64,000 bases of DNA from Buttiauxella agrestis ATCC 33320 (GCA_024169445.1 JALKFA010000001.1:3782001-3846000), one strand, 5' to 3'; counted from the stretch's first letter, positions 27,546-36,654 are shown. The notes: generated from the sequence alone by a model not told the origin. A program made the numbers and translations.

Positions 27546-29165
27546 ATGCCCGTACTTTTCAGGATTAAGCTTATCCCACTGGTTTTACTGTTGGCGGTGG
27601 TTTTTGCCTTCTTGCTTAACTGGCCCGTATTACTGCATTTTTACGATATTTTGACGCACCTTGAGCACGTCAAAATGGGTTTTGCCATCTCCATACCGTT
27701 TGTATTGGTTGCGGCACTTAACTTTGTCTTTATGCCATTTTCGATTCGATTTTTGCTGAAACCGTTTTTTGCCCTGTTATTTGTGACAGGCTCAATGGTC
27801 AGTTACTCGACGCTGAAATACAAAGTGATGTTTGATCAGTCTATGATCCAAAACATCGTCGAAACCAATCCACAAGAAGCCCATTCTTATCTGAATGGCT
27901 CGATCATTTTATGGCTGCTGCTGACCGGGATACTTCCGGCTATCTTGCTGTTTTTAATTAAGATTGAATATCCAGCCAAGTGGTATAAGGGCATTACATA
28001 CCGTTTGTTGTCTATGGCGGCATCACTGTTGCTAATTGCGGGTGTGGCCGCACTTTATTACCAGGACTACGCCTCTGTCGGGCGCAATAACTCAACGCTA
28101 AACAAAGAGATTATCCCGGCGAACTACGTCTACAGTACCGTCCGCTATCTGCAAGATACCTACTTCACCACCAAAGAGCCGTTCCAGACATTGGGTGATG
28201 ACGCCAAACGTGTTGCCAATAAAGACAAACCGACACTAATGTTCCTGGTGATTGGCGAAACCGCACGTAGCCAGAATTTCTCGATGAACGGTTATGAGCG
28301 TGATACCAACGCTTTCACCAGCCAAAGTGGCGATGTTATTTCGTTTAAGGACGTTCATTCGTGCGGCACGGCCACTGCGGTTTCCGTACCCTGCATGTTC
28401 TCAAATATGAACCGCACCGAGTACAACGCCAAAAAAGCGACTAACAGTGAAAACTTCCTCGATATCGTGCAAAAAACCGGGGTTTCGCTGCTGTGGAAAG
28501 ATAATGACGGTGGCTGTAAAGGCGTGTGTAAACGGTTACCGACTATCGAAATTAAACCGACCGATAACCCGAAATTGTGTAATGGTGAAACCTGTTTCGA
28601 CGAGGTGATGCTGGAAAATATCGATGAAGAGATGGCAAAAATGGCCGGGGATAAGCTGGTTGCCTTTCATATCATTGGTAGCCACGGGCCGACCTATTTC
28701 CAGCGTTATCCGGCTAAACAACGCCACTTTATGCCGGAATGTGCGCGTAGCGACATTGAAAACTGTACGCAAGAACAACTGGTCAATACCTACGACAACA
28801 CCATTCGTTATACCGACTATGTCGTGGCACAAATGATTGAAAAGCTAAAACTTTATAGCGACAAGTACAACACCGTGCTGCTGTATGTGTCCGACCACGG
28901 CGAGTCTCTGGGGGAAAGTGGCCTGTATCTGCACGGCACGCCGTACAAACTGGCACCGGATCAGCAAACGCATATACCGATGCAGGTGTGGATGTCACCC
29001 GGTTTTATCGCGGATAAGCACATTAATATGACTTGTCTGAAAAATAATGCTGCGAAGAACCCGTACTCCCATGACAACTTGTTCTCATCGGTGCTAGGGA
29101 TTTGGGACATCACCACCCGCGATTACCACGCGGATAGTGATTTGTTCCGCGGGTGCCGGAGTTAA
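27546..29165 (+). CDS. eptA: EptA/MCR-9-like lipid A phosphoethanolamine transferase
   Basis: Inner-membrane enzyme adding phosphoethanolamine to lipid A phosphates, reducing polymyxin binding. Five N-terminal membrane helices (to about residue 170) precede a periplasmic alkaline-phosphatase-like domain. The zinc ligand E238 is in GETAR, the nucleophile is T277 in CGTATAVSVPCMF (by analogy with T285 of MCR-1), and further metal ligands lie in SDHGESLGE and the LHGTPY region. Paired Cys residues (GGCKGVCK, LCNGETC) match the family disulfides. Length (539) and opening residues (MPVLFR, LLNWPVLLHFY, LEHVK) closely resemble the plasmid-borne MCR-9 as I recall it. It stands divergent from the arn operon behind a PmrA box. 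Confidence 0.95.
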   Translation: MPVLFRIKLIPLVLLLAVVFAFLLNWPVLLHFYDILTHLEHVKMGFAISIPFVLVAALNFVFMPFSIRFLLKPFFALLFVTGSMVSYSTLKYKVMFDQSMIQNIVETNPQEAHSYLNGSIILWLLLTGILPAILLFLIKIEYPAKWYKGITYRLLSMAASLLLIAGVAALYYQDYASVGRNNSTLNKEIIPANYVYSTVRYLQDTYFTTKEPFQTLGDDAKRVANKDKPTLMFLVIGETARSQNFSMNGYERDTNAFTSQSGDVISFKDVHSCGTATAVSVPCMFSNMNRTEYNAKKATNSENFLDIVQKTGVSLLWKDNDGGCKGVCKRLPTIEIKPTDNPKLCNGETCFDEVMLENIDEEMAKMAGDKLVAFHIIGSHGPTYFQRYPAKQRHFMPECARSDIENCTQEQLVNTYDNTIRYTDYVVAQMIEKLKLYSDKYNTVLLYVSDHGESLGESGLYLHGTPYKLAPDQQTHIPMQVWMSPGFIADKHINMTCLKNNAAKNPYSHDNLFSSVLGIWDITTRDYHADSDLFRGCRS

Positions 29166-29188
29166 TCCAACGTCAGACAGCTGAAAAT

Positions 29189-29995
29189 GTCGGATGGCGC
29201 TGCGCTTATCCGACCTACTCGGTTTCATAAGGCTTTGTTTTGTAGGGTGGATAAGCACTAGCGTCATCCACCATTTACGCCAGTGGTGTCGGATGACGCT
29301 GCGCTTATCCGACCTACGCGGTTTCATTAATGCTTTGTTTTTGTAGGGTGAATAAGCGCCAGCGTCATCCACCATTTACGCCAGTTGTGTCGGATGGCGC
29401 TGCGCTTATCCGACCTACGCGGTTTCATAAGGCTTTGTTTTGTAAGGTGGATAAGCGCCAGCGTCATCCACCGCTTGCGCCTGTCGTTACACCTGAAAAT
29501 GTCGGATGGCGCTGCGCTTATCTGAGCTACGCGGTTTCATAAGGCTTTGTTTTGTAGGGTGGATAAGCGCCAGCGTCATCCACCATTTACGCCAGTGGTG
29601 TCGGATGACGCTGCGCTTATCCGACCTACGCGGTTTCATTAATGCTTTGTTTTTGTAGGGTGAATAAGCGCCAGCGTCATCCACCATTTACGCCAGTTGT
29701 GTCGGATGGCGCTGCGCTTATCCGACCTGCGCGGTTTCATAAGGCTTTGTTTTGTAGGGTGGATAAGCACTAGCGTCATCCACCGCTTGCACCTGTCGTT
29801 ACACCTGAAAATGTCGGATGGCCCTGCGCTTATCTGAGCTACGCGGTTTCATAAGGCTTTGTTTTGTAGGGTGGATAAGCGCCAGCGTCATCCACCATTT
29901 ACGCCAGTTGTGTCGGATGGCGCTGCGCTTATCCGAGCTACGCGGTTTCATAAGGCTTTGTTTTGTAGGGTGGATAAGCCCCAGCGTCATCCACC
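29189..29995. repeat. large BIME array, 8 A/B REP pairs with 312-bp super-repeat
   Basis: Eight copies of an A palindrome (GTCGGATGGCGC...ATCCGACCTAC, about 30 bp; starts at 29189, 29288, 29389, 29501, 29600, 29701, 29813 and 29912) alternate with eight copies of a B palindrome (GTAGGGTGGATAAGC...GTCATCCACC, about 31 bp; starts at 29242, 29343, 29442, 29554, 29655, 29754, 29866 and 29965). The A-to-B spacer is GCGGTTTCATAAGGCTTTG-like; B-to-A spacers come in a short form (ATTTACGCCAG) and a long form (GCTTGCGCCTGTCG). Every third unit repeats at exactly 312 bp. The array fills the gap between convergent eptA and the cytochrome gene. Confidence 0.95.
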
Positions 29996-30003
29996 GCAGG
30001 ACT

Positions 30004-31194
30004 CTATTTCGCTATCGCACTAACCTCATCTTTGGTCGCCTGCGGCGCGCCATTGCCCCACGTTCCTCTGACGTAATTAACCACATTGGTCATTTCATCG
30101 TCAGACATCACCTCTTTATATGCCGGCATTTTGAAAGAAATATTGCCGTGGGTTTGCGGTGTTTCGGCGCCCTGATAAACCACAGAAATCAATGATGACG
30201 GGTCTTTGGCGTTGACTACCGTGTTGTTCACTAACGAAGGGACGGTGAAATCTTTGCCTTTTCCGTCATCACCGTGGCAGGTGGAGCAATACATCGAATA
30301 CAGCGTTTTACCGTCTGTCGGCGCATAAACAATGGCGCCATCGGCAGCCACCGGCACGCCATTTTTGTGGTTAAAGTTCAGCAAATAAAACGCTATCGCA
30401 TCCAGATCTTTGTCGGTCAGATACTGCGTGCTCTGCGTCACCACCTCACTCATTGGCCCGGAAAGCGCATCGTGCTGGCTGCGCCCCATGCGCAGCAGAT
30501 CTTTTAATTCATCTCTCGACATAGAAATGTTTCGCAACGAAGGTGCATACCAACCTTCAATCATCGCCCCCGTCAGATATTCAGCGCTGGAGGCGTCATA
30601 GCCTTTTTCCTGCATCGTCACACCTCTTGGGGTATGACACGCACCACAATGCCCCGGCCCTTCCACCAGATAAGCACCTCGGGCTAATAAATCAGTGGGC
30701 TGCCCGGTTTTATTTTCAGGGGCCGTCTCTTCGACGAACAACCAGTTCCAGACATGCAAAGGCCAGCGGGCCGACAAGAGCAAAGGGATCTCATTGTCTT
30801 TGTTTTTTGTATCCGCCGCCGGAACCTCATTCATGAAATAGTCATACAAGGCACGAATATCTTGATCCGTCATTTTGGCGTAGGACGGATACGGCATCGC
30901 GGGATACAACGGATGCCCATCTTTTGCGATGCCCTGCCTGACGGCTTTTTCGAAGTCTTCGTATGAATAATTACCAATGCCGAAGGTTTTATCCGGCGTG
31001 ATGTTAGTGGCGTAAATATCGCCAATCGGCGTGGAGAACTTTTTCCCGCCCGCCATCGGCGCTCCGCCTTCGGTGGTGTGGCACGCCACGCAATCTGAAA
31101 TCTTTGCCATATATTCGCCTGCCGAACTCGCGGCGGCATTCCCCGCGACGAACAAGCAGCCAATAGCCAATAAAGTCTGTTTCATGTCGCTCAT
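30004..31194 (-). CDS. tri-haem periplasmic cytochrome c
   Basis: A 396-residue exported cytochrome with three CxxCH haem sites (C35-H39, C183-H187, C303-H307) and an N-terminal signal ending near NAAAS. The layout matches the cytochrome c subunits of membrane alcohol, gluconate and fructose dehydrogenases, which pass electrons from a periplasmic flavoenzyme to ubiquinone or a terminal oxidase. The start overlaps the stop of the flavoprotein gene by four bases (ATGA), so the two are translationally coupled and almost certainly form one enzyme. A second ATG three codons in (31185) is an alternative. E. coli-type enterobacteria lack this kind of cytochrome-linked dehydrogenase, so the gene looks acquired. 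Confidence 0.9.
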   Translation of the reverse strand: MSDMKQTLLAIGCLFVAGNAAASSAGEYMAKISDCVACHTTEGGAPMAGGKKFSTPIGDIYATNITPDKTFGIGNYSYEDFEKAVRQGIAKDGHPLYPAMPYPSYAKMTDQDIRALYDYFMNEVPAADTKNKDNEIPLLLSARWPLHVWNWLFVEETAPENKTGQPTDLLARGAYLVEGPGHCGACHTPRGVTMQEKGYDASSAEYLTGAMIEGWYAPSLRNISMSRDELKDLLRMGRSQHDALSGPMSEVVTQSTQYLTDKDLDAIAFYLLNFNHKNGVPVAADGAIVYAPTDGKTLYSMYCSTCHGDDGKGKDFTVPSLVNNTVVNAKDPSSLISVVYQGAETPQTHGNISFKMPAYKEVMSDDEMTNVVNYVRGTWGNGAPQATKDEVSAIAK

Positions 31195-33083
31195 CCCATC
31201 GCTTTAAGTTCGTTGACCGCGCGCCACGCCTGGTCAATCGCGGTATGCGCGTAGGCGTCCCAGTCGGAATCAGAGTTGGCTATCGCAATGCGGCCAATGG
31301 GTTGACGCGCGCGCTCAATGATTTCGGGCATTTTGTCCATATCATCGAACAAGGCGGTGGCGTAGTAAGAATAACCGTGCGCCCAGCGGTTAACGGTGAT
31401 GGCAGTAATATCCCGTTCATGGTCAAAACCGGTTTGCCCGAGCATTTCCTGCAATTGTGTACGAATCATTTTTTCATGGGTGTCGAATGGCGTACCCAGT
31501 AAATACGCCCGCCCCTGGCGGAATTGCTCACGCGCACTCAATTTGCTTCCCGGATACGTCGGTACATAAACCATATGCAGACACATCGGTTGATCGGCAT
31601 TTTGCGGATGCTGGTAACCGCCCATGCTGACCGGATAATCCAGCTTCACGCGGCTATATGGTGCGGCGGGTGAATAAAATTCGTGGATGCCTAATTGCAT
31701 GAATGACTGCCAGTTTTTGACCACCACATTGGTGTACACCAGCGGCGCTTTAACGTTGAGTCGCAGGTCAGCCTTTTGCTGTTCCGGCGTTTCAGGCACC
31801 AGATACGGGATCATCATGTTGTAACCCGCCATGATGGCTTTTCGCCCTTTCACGCGATGCGCTTTACCGTCATTCACGTAAGTCACCACCACACCGTCTT
31901 CGCTATTGGCCGCATTAATCACCATGCTGTTAAGGCGCAGGCGTGTGCTGTTTTCCGGCAGATCGAGCTTTTCATAATGAAGCCTGGCGGTAATGGAATC
32001 CTCCATGGTGTTACCCGGCAGCGCATCTGGAATCAGGTGCCTGACGATCAGCCGCGCAAGCCCGGCATTACCATCAGGAAAATGATAAACATAGGGTTCA
32101 TCGAGATCGGCCTGTGCCTCTTCATCAAGCGGCGGTAAATCCATGGCATCCATTCCCGGAAGCGCGCAGGTTCGGGCATCGCTACAACTTACGCCTTCAA
32201 TACCGATGGCAAAAAAGTCGTTGGTGCGTTGCTGGAAATACATCAGCGCCATTTTGCTCAAGCCGACTTTTTCTACCAGGAAATCGCGGTAACTGTGGGT
32301 GTCCATCCACGCGGATTTTTCGTCGGCGGTCATGCCTTTCAGGTAATCCACTGGATTAACATGCAGATCCAAAATGGCTTTGCGATCGCTTTCGCTCAAC
32401 GGGAAATCATTAATGAATGCTTCAAGGGGGCGACCATTGAGTTTATCGCGCGGAATATCATCAGCGACGGCGTGCCCAGGATCACCGCTGACAATTTTGG
32501 TTTCACCAAAGTTCTTTTTGTCGAAGAAAACGCCACGGCTGAGTTTTAAATCGGGGTAGAAATTAACGTCAAAGCTTTCCTTCATTCTGACGACGCTTAC
32601 GCCGACGGTAGACAGCAGCCCATTTACCTCATCGCTAAAATTGCGGCTCGGCGATTGAAAGGCTTCACTGCCGCCATAGCCAATGATTTTTTTGCCGTCC
32701 GCTTTAAATTCATTACGTTTCGCGTGACCGCCAAAATCATCATGATTATCGAGCACCAGCACTTTGCTATTCTTACCCGCCAAATCATGCCAGAAGCTGG
32801 CGGCAGATAAACCACTTAGCCCGCCGCCAACAATCACCAGATCATATTCTTCTTCGATGGGCAGATGGTCGGTACTAAATTTTTCATGATCGCGGCCAAT
32901 CGCATGTGCCATTTCAAAAGAACCGGGATGATTCCCACGCAGCCCAGTGAGTTGCGGTGGATAATAGTCATCGCCAATCATCACACTGGCTTTTCCGGCA
33001 GCTTTTGCAAAATCAAGTGGTGTCATCCCTGCGGCAATAGTAATTGCCACTCCATTGAGAAAATCACGTCTGGTGATAGACAT
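31191..33083 (-). CDS. Tat-exported FAD dehydrogenase, probable spermidine dehydrogenase
   Basis: A 630-residue periplasmic flavoprotein. The twin-arginine signal TRRDFLNG is at residues 4-11 and an FAD dinucleotide fold VIVGGGLSGLSAASF at about 83-97, followed by DNHDDFGGHAKRNEF, a segment I associate with SpdH-type spermidine dehydrogenases of Pseudomonas and Citrobacter. Those enzymes oxidise spermidine to an aminoaldehyde and a diamine, passing electrons to haem. Coupling to a tri-haem cytochrome and proximity to aminoaldehyde, GABA and succinate-semialdehyde enzymes support this. The exact substrate (spermidine, spermine or another amine) remains inference. No gene symbol is assigned for that reason. 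Confidence 0.78.
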   Translation of the reverse strand: MSITRRDFLNGVAITIAAGMTPLDFAKAAGKASVMIGDDYYPPQLTGLRGNHPGSFEMAHAIGRDHEKFSTDHLPIEEEYDLVIVGGGLSGLSAASFWHDLAGKNSKVLVLDNHDDFGGHAKRNEFKADGKKIIGYGGSEAFQSPSRNFSDEVNGLLSTVGVSVVRMKESFDVNFYPDLKLSRGVFFDKKNFGETKIVSGDPGHAVADDIPRDKLNGRPLEAFINDFPLSESDRKAILDLHVNPVDYLKGMTADEKSAWMDTHSYRDFLVEKVGLSKMALMYFQQRTNDFFAIGIEGVSCSDARTCALPGMDAMDLPPLDEEAQADLDEPYVYHFPDGNAGLARLIVRHLIPDALPGNTMEDSITARLHYEKLDLPENSTRLRLNSMVINAANSEDGVVVTYVNDGKAHRVKGRKAIMAGYNMMIPYLVPETPEQQKADLRLNVKAPLVYTNVVVKNWQSFMQLGIHEFYSPAAPYSRVKLDYPVSMGGYQHPQNADQPMCLHMVYVPTYPGSKLSAREQFRQGRAYLLGTPFDTHEKMIRTQLQEMLGQTGFDHERDITAITVNRWAHGYSYYATALFDDMDKMPEIIERARQPIGRIAIANSDSDWDAYAHTAIDQAWRAVNELKAMG

Positions 33084-33091
33084 ATCAGTCC

Positions 33092-33568
33092 TTATTTAGC
33101 TTGTGGCTTTAGTTCTTCGTCGAGCTTTTTGGAGTCGTAATAATCGCCCTGCCAGGTTATTTTCCCGTTATTGACGGTGATATAACTGACTCCTTCAAAT
33201 TTAATCGGGTTATTTGTGGCCGGGCTTCCCGCCCATTCGCCGCTATTTTTACCGCTGAATTCCCAGCGAAAAGCGATAGTGTCGTGATCGTAAACTGGCT
33301 TGCTGGTCATTTTCCAGGTTAAATCTGGCACCGCTTTAATAAACGCGCCAATCACCTCTTTTTCGGCGTTACTTTTCCCTTTCACCGGCGTGCCGCTGGC
33401 GGCATCGTAATACACCACATCATTGGATAAATATTGCGCGGCCTTTGCGGCGTCATGGGCATTCCACGCCGACATATAATCTTTAACCACCGTTAACGGA
33501 GACACTTCCGCTAATGCCAAATTTGAGAACAGCGCCAGGGACAGAACAGCGACTTTCATTGCTTTCAT
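33092..33568 (-). CDS. secreted SnoaL/NTF2-like protein
   Basis: A 158-residue protein with a Sec signal ending ALA-EVSPL and a single NTF2-like cone fold of the SnoaL/ester-cyclase type: the helix VKDYMSAWNAHDAAKAAQYLSNDVVYYDA, then a curved sheet ending in VNNGKITWQGDYYDSKKLDEEL. Family members are catalytic or small-ligand-binding; no catalytic residues can be named here. It lies between the aldehyde dehydrogenase and flavoprotein genes with gaps of 35 and 8 bp, so it is an operon member acting in the periplasm, perhaps handling the aldehyde product or assisting the dehydrogenase (inference). Confidence 0.8.
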   Translation of the reverse strand: MKAMKVAVLSLALFSNLALAEVSPLTVVKDYMSAWNAHDAAKAAQYLSNDVVYYDAASGTPVKGKSNAEKEVIGAFIKAVPDLTWKMTSKPVYDHDTIAFRWEFSGKNSGEWAGSPATNNPIKFEGVSYITVNNGKITWQGDYYDSKKLDEELKPQAK

Positions 33569-33603
33569 TTCATCACCTTAAAGTCTAATCGGAGCGGCGT
33601 TAA

Positions 33604-35031
33604 TTATTCAGAGATGTCACACATGATGTGTTTCACTCGCGTGTATTCATCCAGTGAGTAGGATGATAAATCTTTGCCATAGCCAGATTTTTTGAAGCCG
33701 CCGTGAGGCATCTCCGCACACAGAGGAATATGGTTGTTAATCCATACGGTGCCGAAATCCAGACGAATGCTGAAACGTTGGGCGCGGCTGTGGTTGCTGG
33801 TCCAGATGCTCGCCGCCAGGCCGTATTCCACATCATTGGCCTTCTCCAGTGCTTCCGCCTCGGAGGAAAACTTCTGCACTGTCATCACCGGGCCAAACAC
33901 TTCGTGCTGGATGGCCTCGTCGCGTTGATCAAGCCCGGAAATAATCGTCGGTTCAAAATAGAAGCCTGGGCCATCCCCCGCTTTGCCGCCAGTTTCGATG
34001 ACGGCGTGTGACGGCAGGCGGCTGATAAAACCTTTGACCTGTTCTAGTTGGTTGCGGCTGTTTAACGCGCCGTACAACGCGTCTTTATCTTCCGGTGTGC
34101 CAAATTTGATAGCGCGGGTTTTGGTGACCAATTTTTCGAGGAATTGCGCATAGATAGAGTCTTCAATCAAAATTCGCGTCGCCGAGGTGCAGTCTTGTCC
34201 GGCATTGAAGAACCCTGCAGTGGTGATGACCTCCACCGCTTTGGCAATGTCGGCATCGGCAAAGACGATGACCGGAGCCTTACCGCCCAATTCAAGGTGC
34301 GCTTTGGTCAAATTAGCCGCAGCAGAGGCCGCAACTTGCAACCCCGCGCGCACCGAACCGGTTATCGAAACCAGTGACGCTTCGGTGCTGGACACCACCA
34401 GCGAGCCGGTTTCCGCTTTGCCGAGCACCACGTTAAATACCCCTTGCGGGAAAAGAGGTGCTGCCAGTTCCGCCAGAATCAACGTGCTGATGGGCGTGGT
34501 ATCGCTGGGCTTTAACACCACCGTGTTTCCGGCGGCCAGTGCCGGTGCGATTTTCCACACCGCCATCATGAAGGGATAGTTCCACGGGGTGACCTGGCCG
34601 ACAATCCCCAGCGGTTCGCGGCGAATCGTCGAGGTTAAGCCCTCGGCATATTCATAGGAGGCTTTTCCTTCCAGGCAACGCGCAGCACCAGCAAAAAAAC
34701 GCAGCGCATCACAGGATGCCGCAATCTCTTCTTTTTCAATGAAATGCCGCAGCTGCCCGGTTTCTTCGCTTTGCGCCTGAATCAGGCGTTCAACATTACG
34801 TTCAATTTCATCCGCCAGTTTCAGCAGCGCACGCTGTCTCTGCGACGGCGTGGAGTGTTTCCACACCGCAAAAGCTGTTTTCGCCGCCAGATAAGCTTGC
34901 TCGACCTCCGCACGACCGGCGCTCGGCGACAGTGCGTAGGTTTCACCATTCACCGGGCTAACCAGCTCAAAGAGGTTCTCCTGCGAACCCGCGACATATT
35001 GCCCATTGATAAAATGCTTCAGAATCTTCAT
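33604..35031 (-). CDS. NAD-dependent aminoaldehyde (4-aminobutyraldehyde-type) dehydrogenase
   Basis: A 475-residue cytosolic aldehyde dehydrogenase with catalytic C281 (FFNAGQDCTSATRI) and general base E247 (LELGGKAP). The PWNYPFMMAVWKIAPALAAGNTVVLKP segment and overall pattern place it near gamma-aminobutyraldehyde/betaine-aldehyde dehydrogenases (PatD, PuuC, BetB). It would oxidise 4-aminobutyraldehyde to GABA, or 3-aminopropionaldehyde to beta-alanine. The frame runs eight codons upstream, but ATG 35031 with GGAGAG is the better start. It is the first gene of the operon with the SnoaL-like, flavoprotein and cytochrome genes. An inverted repeat lies directly in its promoter region. Confidence 0.88.
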   Translation of the reverse strand: MKILKHFINGQYVAGSQENLFELVSPVNGETYALSPSAGRAEVEQAYLAAKTAFAVWKHSTPSQRQRALLKLADEIERNVERLIQAQSEETGQLRHFIEKEEIAASCDALRFFAGAARCLEGKASYEYAEGLTSTIRREPLGIVGQVTPWNYPFMMAVWKIAPALAAGNTVVLKPSDTTPISTLILAELAAPLFPQGVFNVVLGKAETGSLVVSSTEASLVSITGSVRAGLQVAASAAANLTKAHLELGGKAPVIVFADADIAKAVEVITTAGFFNAGQDCTSATRILIEDSIYAQFLEKLVTKTRAIKFGTPEDKDALYGALNSRNQLEQVKGFISRLPSHAVIETGGKAGDGPGFYFEPTIISGLDQRDEAIQHEVFGPVMTVQKFSSEAEALEKANDVEYGLAASIWTSNHSRAQRFSIRLDFGTVWINNHIPLCAEMPHGGFKKSGYGKDLSSYSLDEYTRVKHIMCDISE

Positions 35032-35049
35032 CGTGCTCTCCGCTGGTTT

Positions 35050-35078
35050 AAACATATATTATATTATGTAATATGTTT
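35050..35078. promoter_or_regulatory. GntR-type operator, aldehyde dehydrogenase / gntR intergenic
   Basis: AAACATAT (35050-35057) and ATATGTTT (35071-35078) form a perfect 8-bp inverted repeat around a 13-bp AT-rich core. It lies 19 bp upstream of the aldehyde dehydrogenase start and in the region divergent to the GntR gene. A related AACAT/ATGTT repeat lies upstream of the permease (38223-38235). Confidence 0.6.
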
Positions 35079-35208
35079 GATGAAGATTAAATTCAATAAC
35101 ATTTTGCTAACAATATGATATACATCCCATTCCGAAGTGATTCTTTACGCAGCGCTTGTATGCTATGTTCAGTGGCCTTATTCAAGGAGTCTCTCTTCAG
35201 GGAAAATT

Positions 35209-35943
35209 ATGATTACGCATGCGGTGATATTCGCGCCAATCGGTCAGGCCAGCCGTTCCGATCAGATAGTTCAGCGGCTTTCCAACGCCATTATTACCGG
35301 CCTGCTTGAGGCAAACGAGCAGCTACCGAATGAAGCCGATCTGGCAAAAATGATGGGGGTTTCGCACATCACCATCCGGGAAGCGTTAAACACGCTGCGC
35401 GCGAATAATTTAATTCATACGGTGCGTGGGCGTAACGGTGGCAGTTTTGTGTGCGAACAAGCGTGGGAATTAAGTCACTCTCTTAATCCTTTTAAAACCC
35501 TGAGCACTGATTACCTGTCTGATTTGGGCGAGATGCACTGCGCGATTATTAGCCACAGCGCAAGGCTTGCGTCGCGCCGTATGACGAACGCCGATATCAC
35601 CCGCCTGCGCGACTTTGTTGCAGTACTTGCCGCCTCCACCACGCCCGAGGCACGTACTCAGGCCGACATGCGCTGTTTGTTAGCCATTGCCGCCTGTTCA
35701 CAGTCAGCACGTCTGGCAAACCAGGAGCTGATTTTGCAATCTGAATGGTCGTCACTGGTGGCGATGCTGTTCCGTTCAGAAAATATACATCGCGAGATTG
35801 TTGATCTGTATATCTCGTTAATTGACACGCTGGAATCTCACAATGAAATCGAGTCAGTTAACATTGCCAAAAAATTAATCGACACGTTTACTTTCTATCT
35901 GATAGAAAATAAATTGAAGCACAACGTAAATAATAACCAATAA
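35209..35943 (+). CDS. GntR-family regulator (FadR/FCD type) of the amine cluster
   Basis: A 244-residue transcription factor. The N-terminal winged helix-turn-helix of the GntR family spans about residues 12-80 (LPNEADLAKMMGVSHITIREALNTLRANNLI, then GRNGGSFV) and is followed by an all-helical effector domain of the FCD/FadR type. The frame opens at 35137, but ATG 35209 has AGGGA and starts where homologues do. It is divergent from the aldehyde dehydrogenase operon and 17 bp upstream of the Cache gene. The metal-ligand His residues usual in FCD domains are not all obvious, so the effector could be an amine, amino acid or organic acid. Confidence 0.87.
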   Translation: MITHAVIFAPIGQASRSDQIVQRLSNAIITGLLEANEQLPNEADLAKMMGVSHITIREALNTLRANNLIHTVRGRNGGSFVCEQAWELSHSLNPFKTLSTDYLSDLGEMHCAIISHSARLASRRMTNADITRLRDFVAVLAASTTPEARTQADMRCLLAIAACSQSARLANQELILQSEWSSLVAMLFRSENIHREIVDLYISLIDTLESHNEIESVNIAKKLIDTFTFYLIENKLKHNVNNNQ

Positions 35944-35960
35944 AAACAACAGGCATAAAT

Positions 35961-36650
35961 ATGCTACAAACAACATCACTCCGTACTCTAAGCACCAAAA
36001 TTGATAAAATCATTAACTCGACTATTGAATCCACCGTGTTGCTTGCCAGGGAAATTGAAGCTTCGCTGGCTGAAATTAAAGACGTTAAGCTGGAGCATCT
36101 GCTTGAGCCGTCAGTCAGAAAAACCATTCAGGATCATATTAAACAAACTCTGAATAGTAATGGTTACTGTGCGGGTGCCGGTTTTGCCAGCCATATTGAA
36201 AGCAGCGTCAGCAATAAGGAATTCTGGCTTCTGGAGTGGTGGTATAAGAAAGCCGATGGTGTAAAACAGGTGAATCTGGATTTGGACCAGGCCACACAAC
36301 AGCGCCTGGATTTCCGTACCTTTGAATGGTTTAAGCAAGCGCCATCGGTGGATAACGCCTTTATCCATGGCCCCTACGTCGACTATATTTGCAATACTTC
36401 GTACACCCTCACCTGCGCCGTCCCGGTTCATTTTCAGGATCAGTTTTTAGGTGTTGCGGCGATAGATTTATTAGTCAGCCGTGTAGAGGATGAGCTATTA
36501 CCTTATGCGGCTAATGATAAAGTTATTCTAACCAATAAAGAGCGCAGAATTATTTTCTCTACCCATCCACGATTCCGCGTCGGTGATTTACTGGATGCCA
36601 GTGTGACGAGTATTGTCTTTGAGAATGATTATTTTAATTTATATATGTGA
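35961..36650 (+). CDS. stand-alone Cache-domain ligand sensor without membrane anchor
   Basis: A 229-residue protein that reads as a single extracellular-type Cache (PDC) sensory domain, but has neither signal peptide nor membrane helix, so it should be cytosolic. A long N-terminal helix (residues 1-60) leads to the pocket region with EFWLLEWWYKK, a FEWFKQAPSVDNAF stretch and YVDYICNTSYTLTCAVPV, ending near GVAAIDLLVSRVEDEL; aromatic residues plus Asp are what amine- or amino-acid-binding dCache pockets use. It follows the GntR gene by 17 bp and probably reports GABA or polyamine to it or to a partner (inference). I know no characterised homologue. Confidence 0.72.
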   Translation: MLQTTSLRTLSTKIDKIINSTIESTVLLAREIEASLAEIKDVKLEHLLEPSVRKTIQDHIKQTLNSNGYCAGAGFASHIESSVSNKEFWLLEWWYKKADGVKQVNLDLDQATQQRLDFRTFEWFKQAPSVDNAFIHGPYVDYICNTSYTLTCAVPVHFQDQFLGVAAIDLLVSRVEDELLPYAANDKVILTNKERRIIFSTHPRFRVGDLLDASVTSIVFENDYFNLYM

Positions 36651-36654
36651 ATAA

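Noticed and set aside
29094-29990. Several open frames inside the REP array (repeating MVDDAGAYSPYKN- and MTLALIHPTKQSLMKPR-like peptides)
   Set aside because: They are translations of the repeated palindromes, change with each repeat and have no ribosome-binding sites.
29189-29995. CRISPR array
   Set aside because: The repeats are palindromic REP pairs and the spacers are themselves repeated. No cas genes are present.
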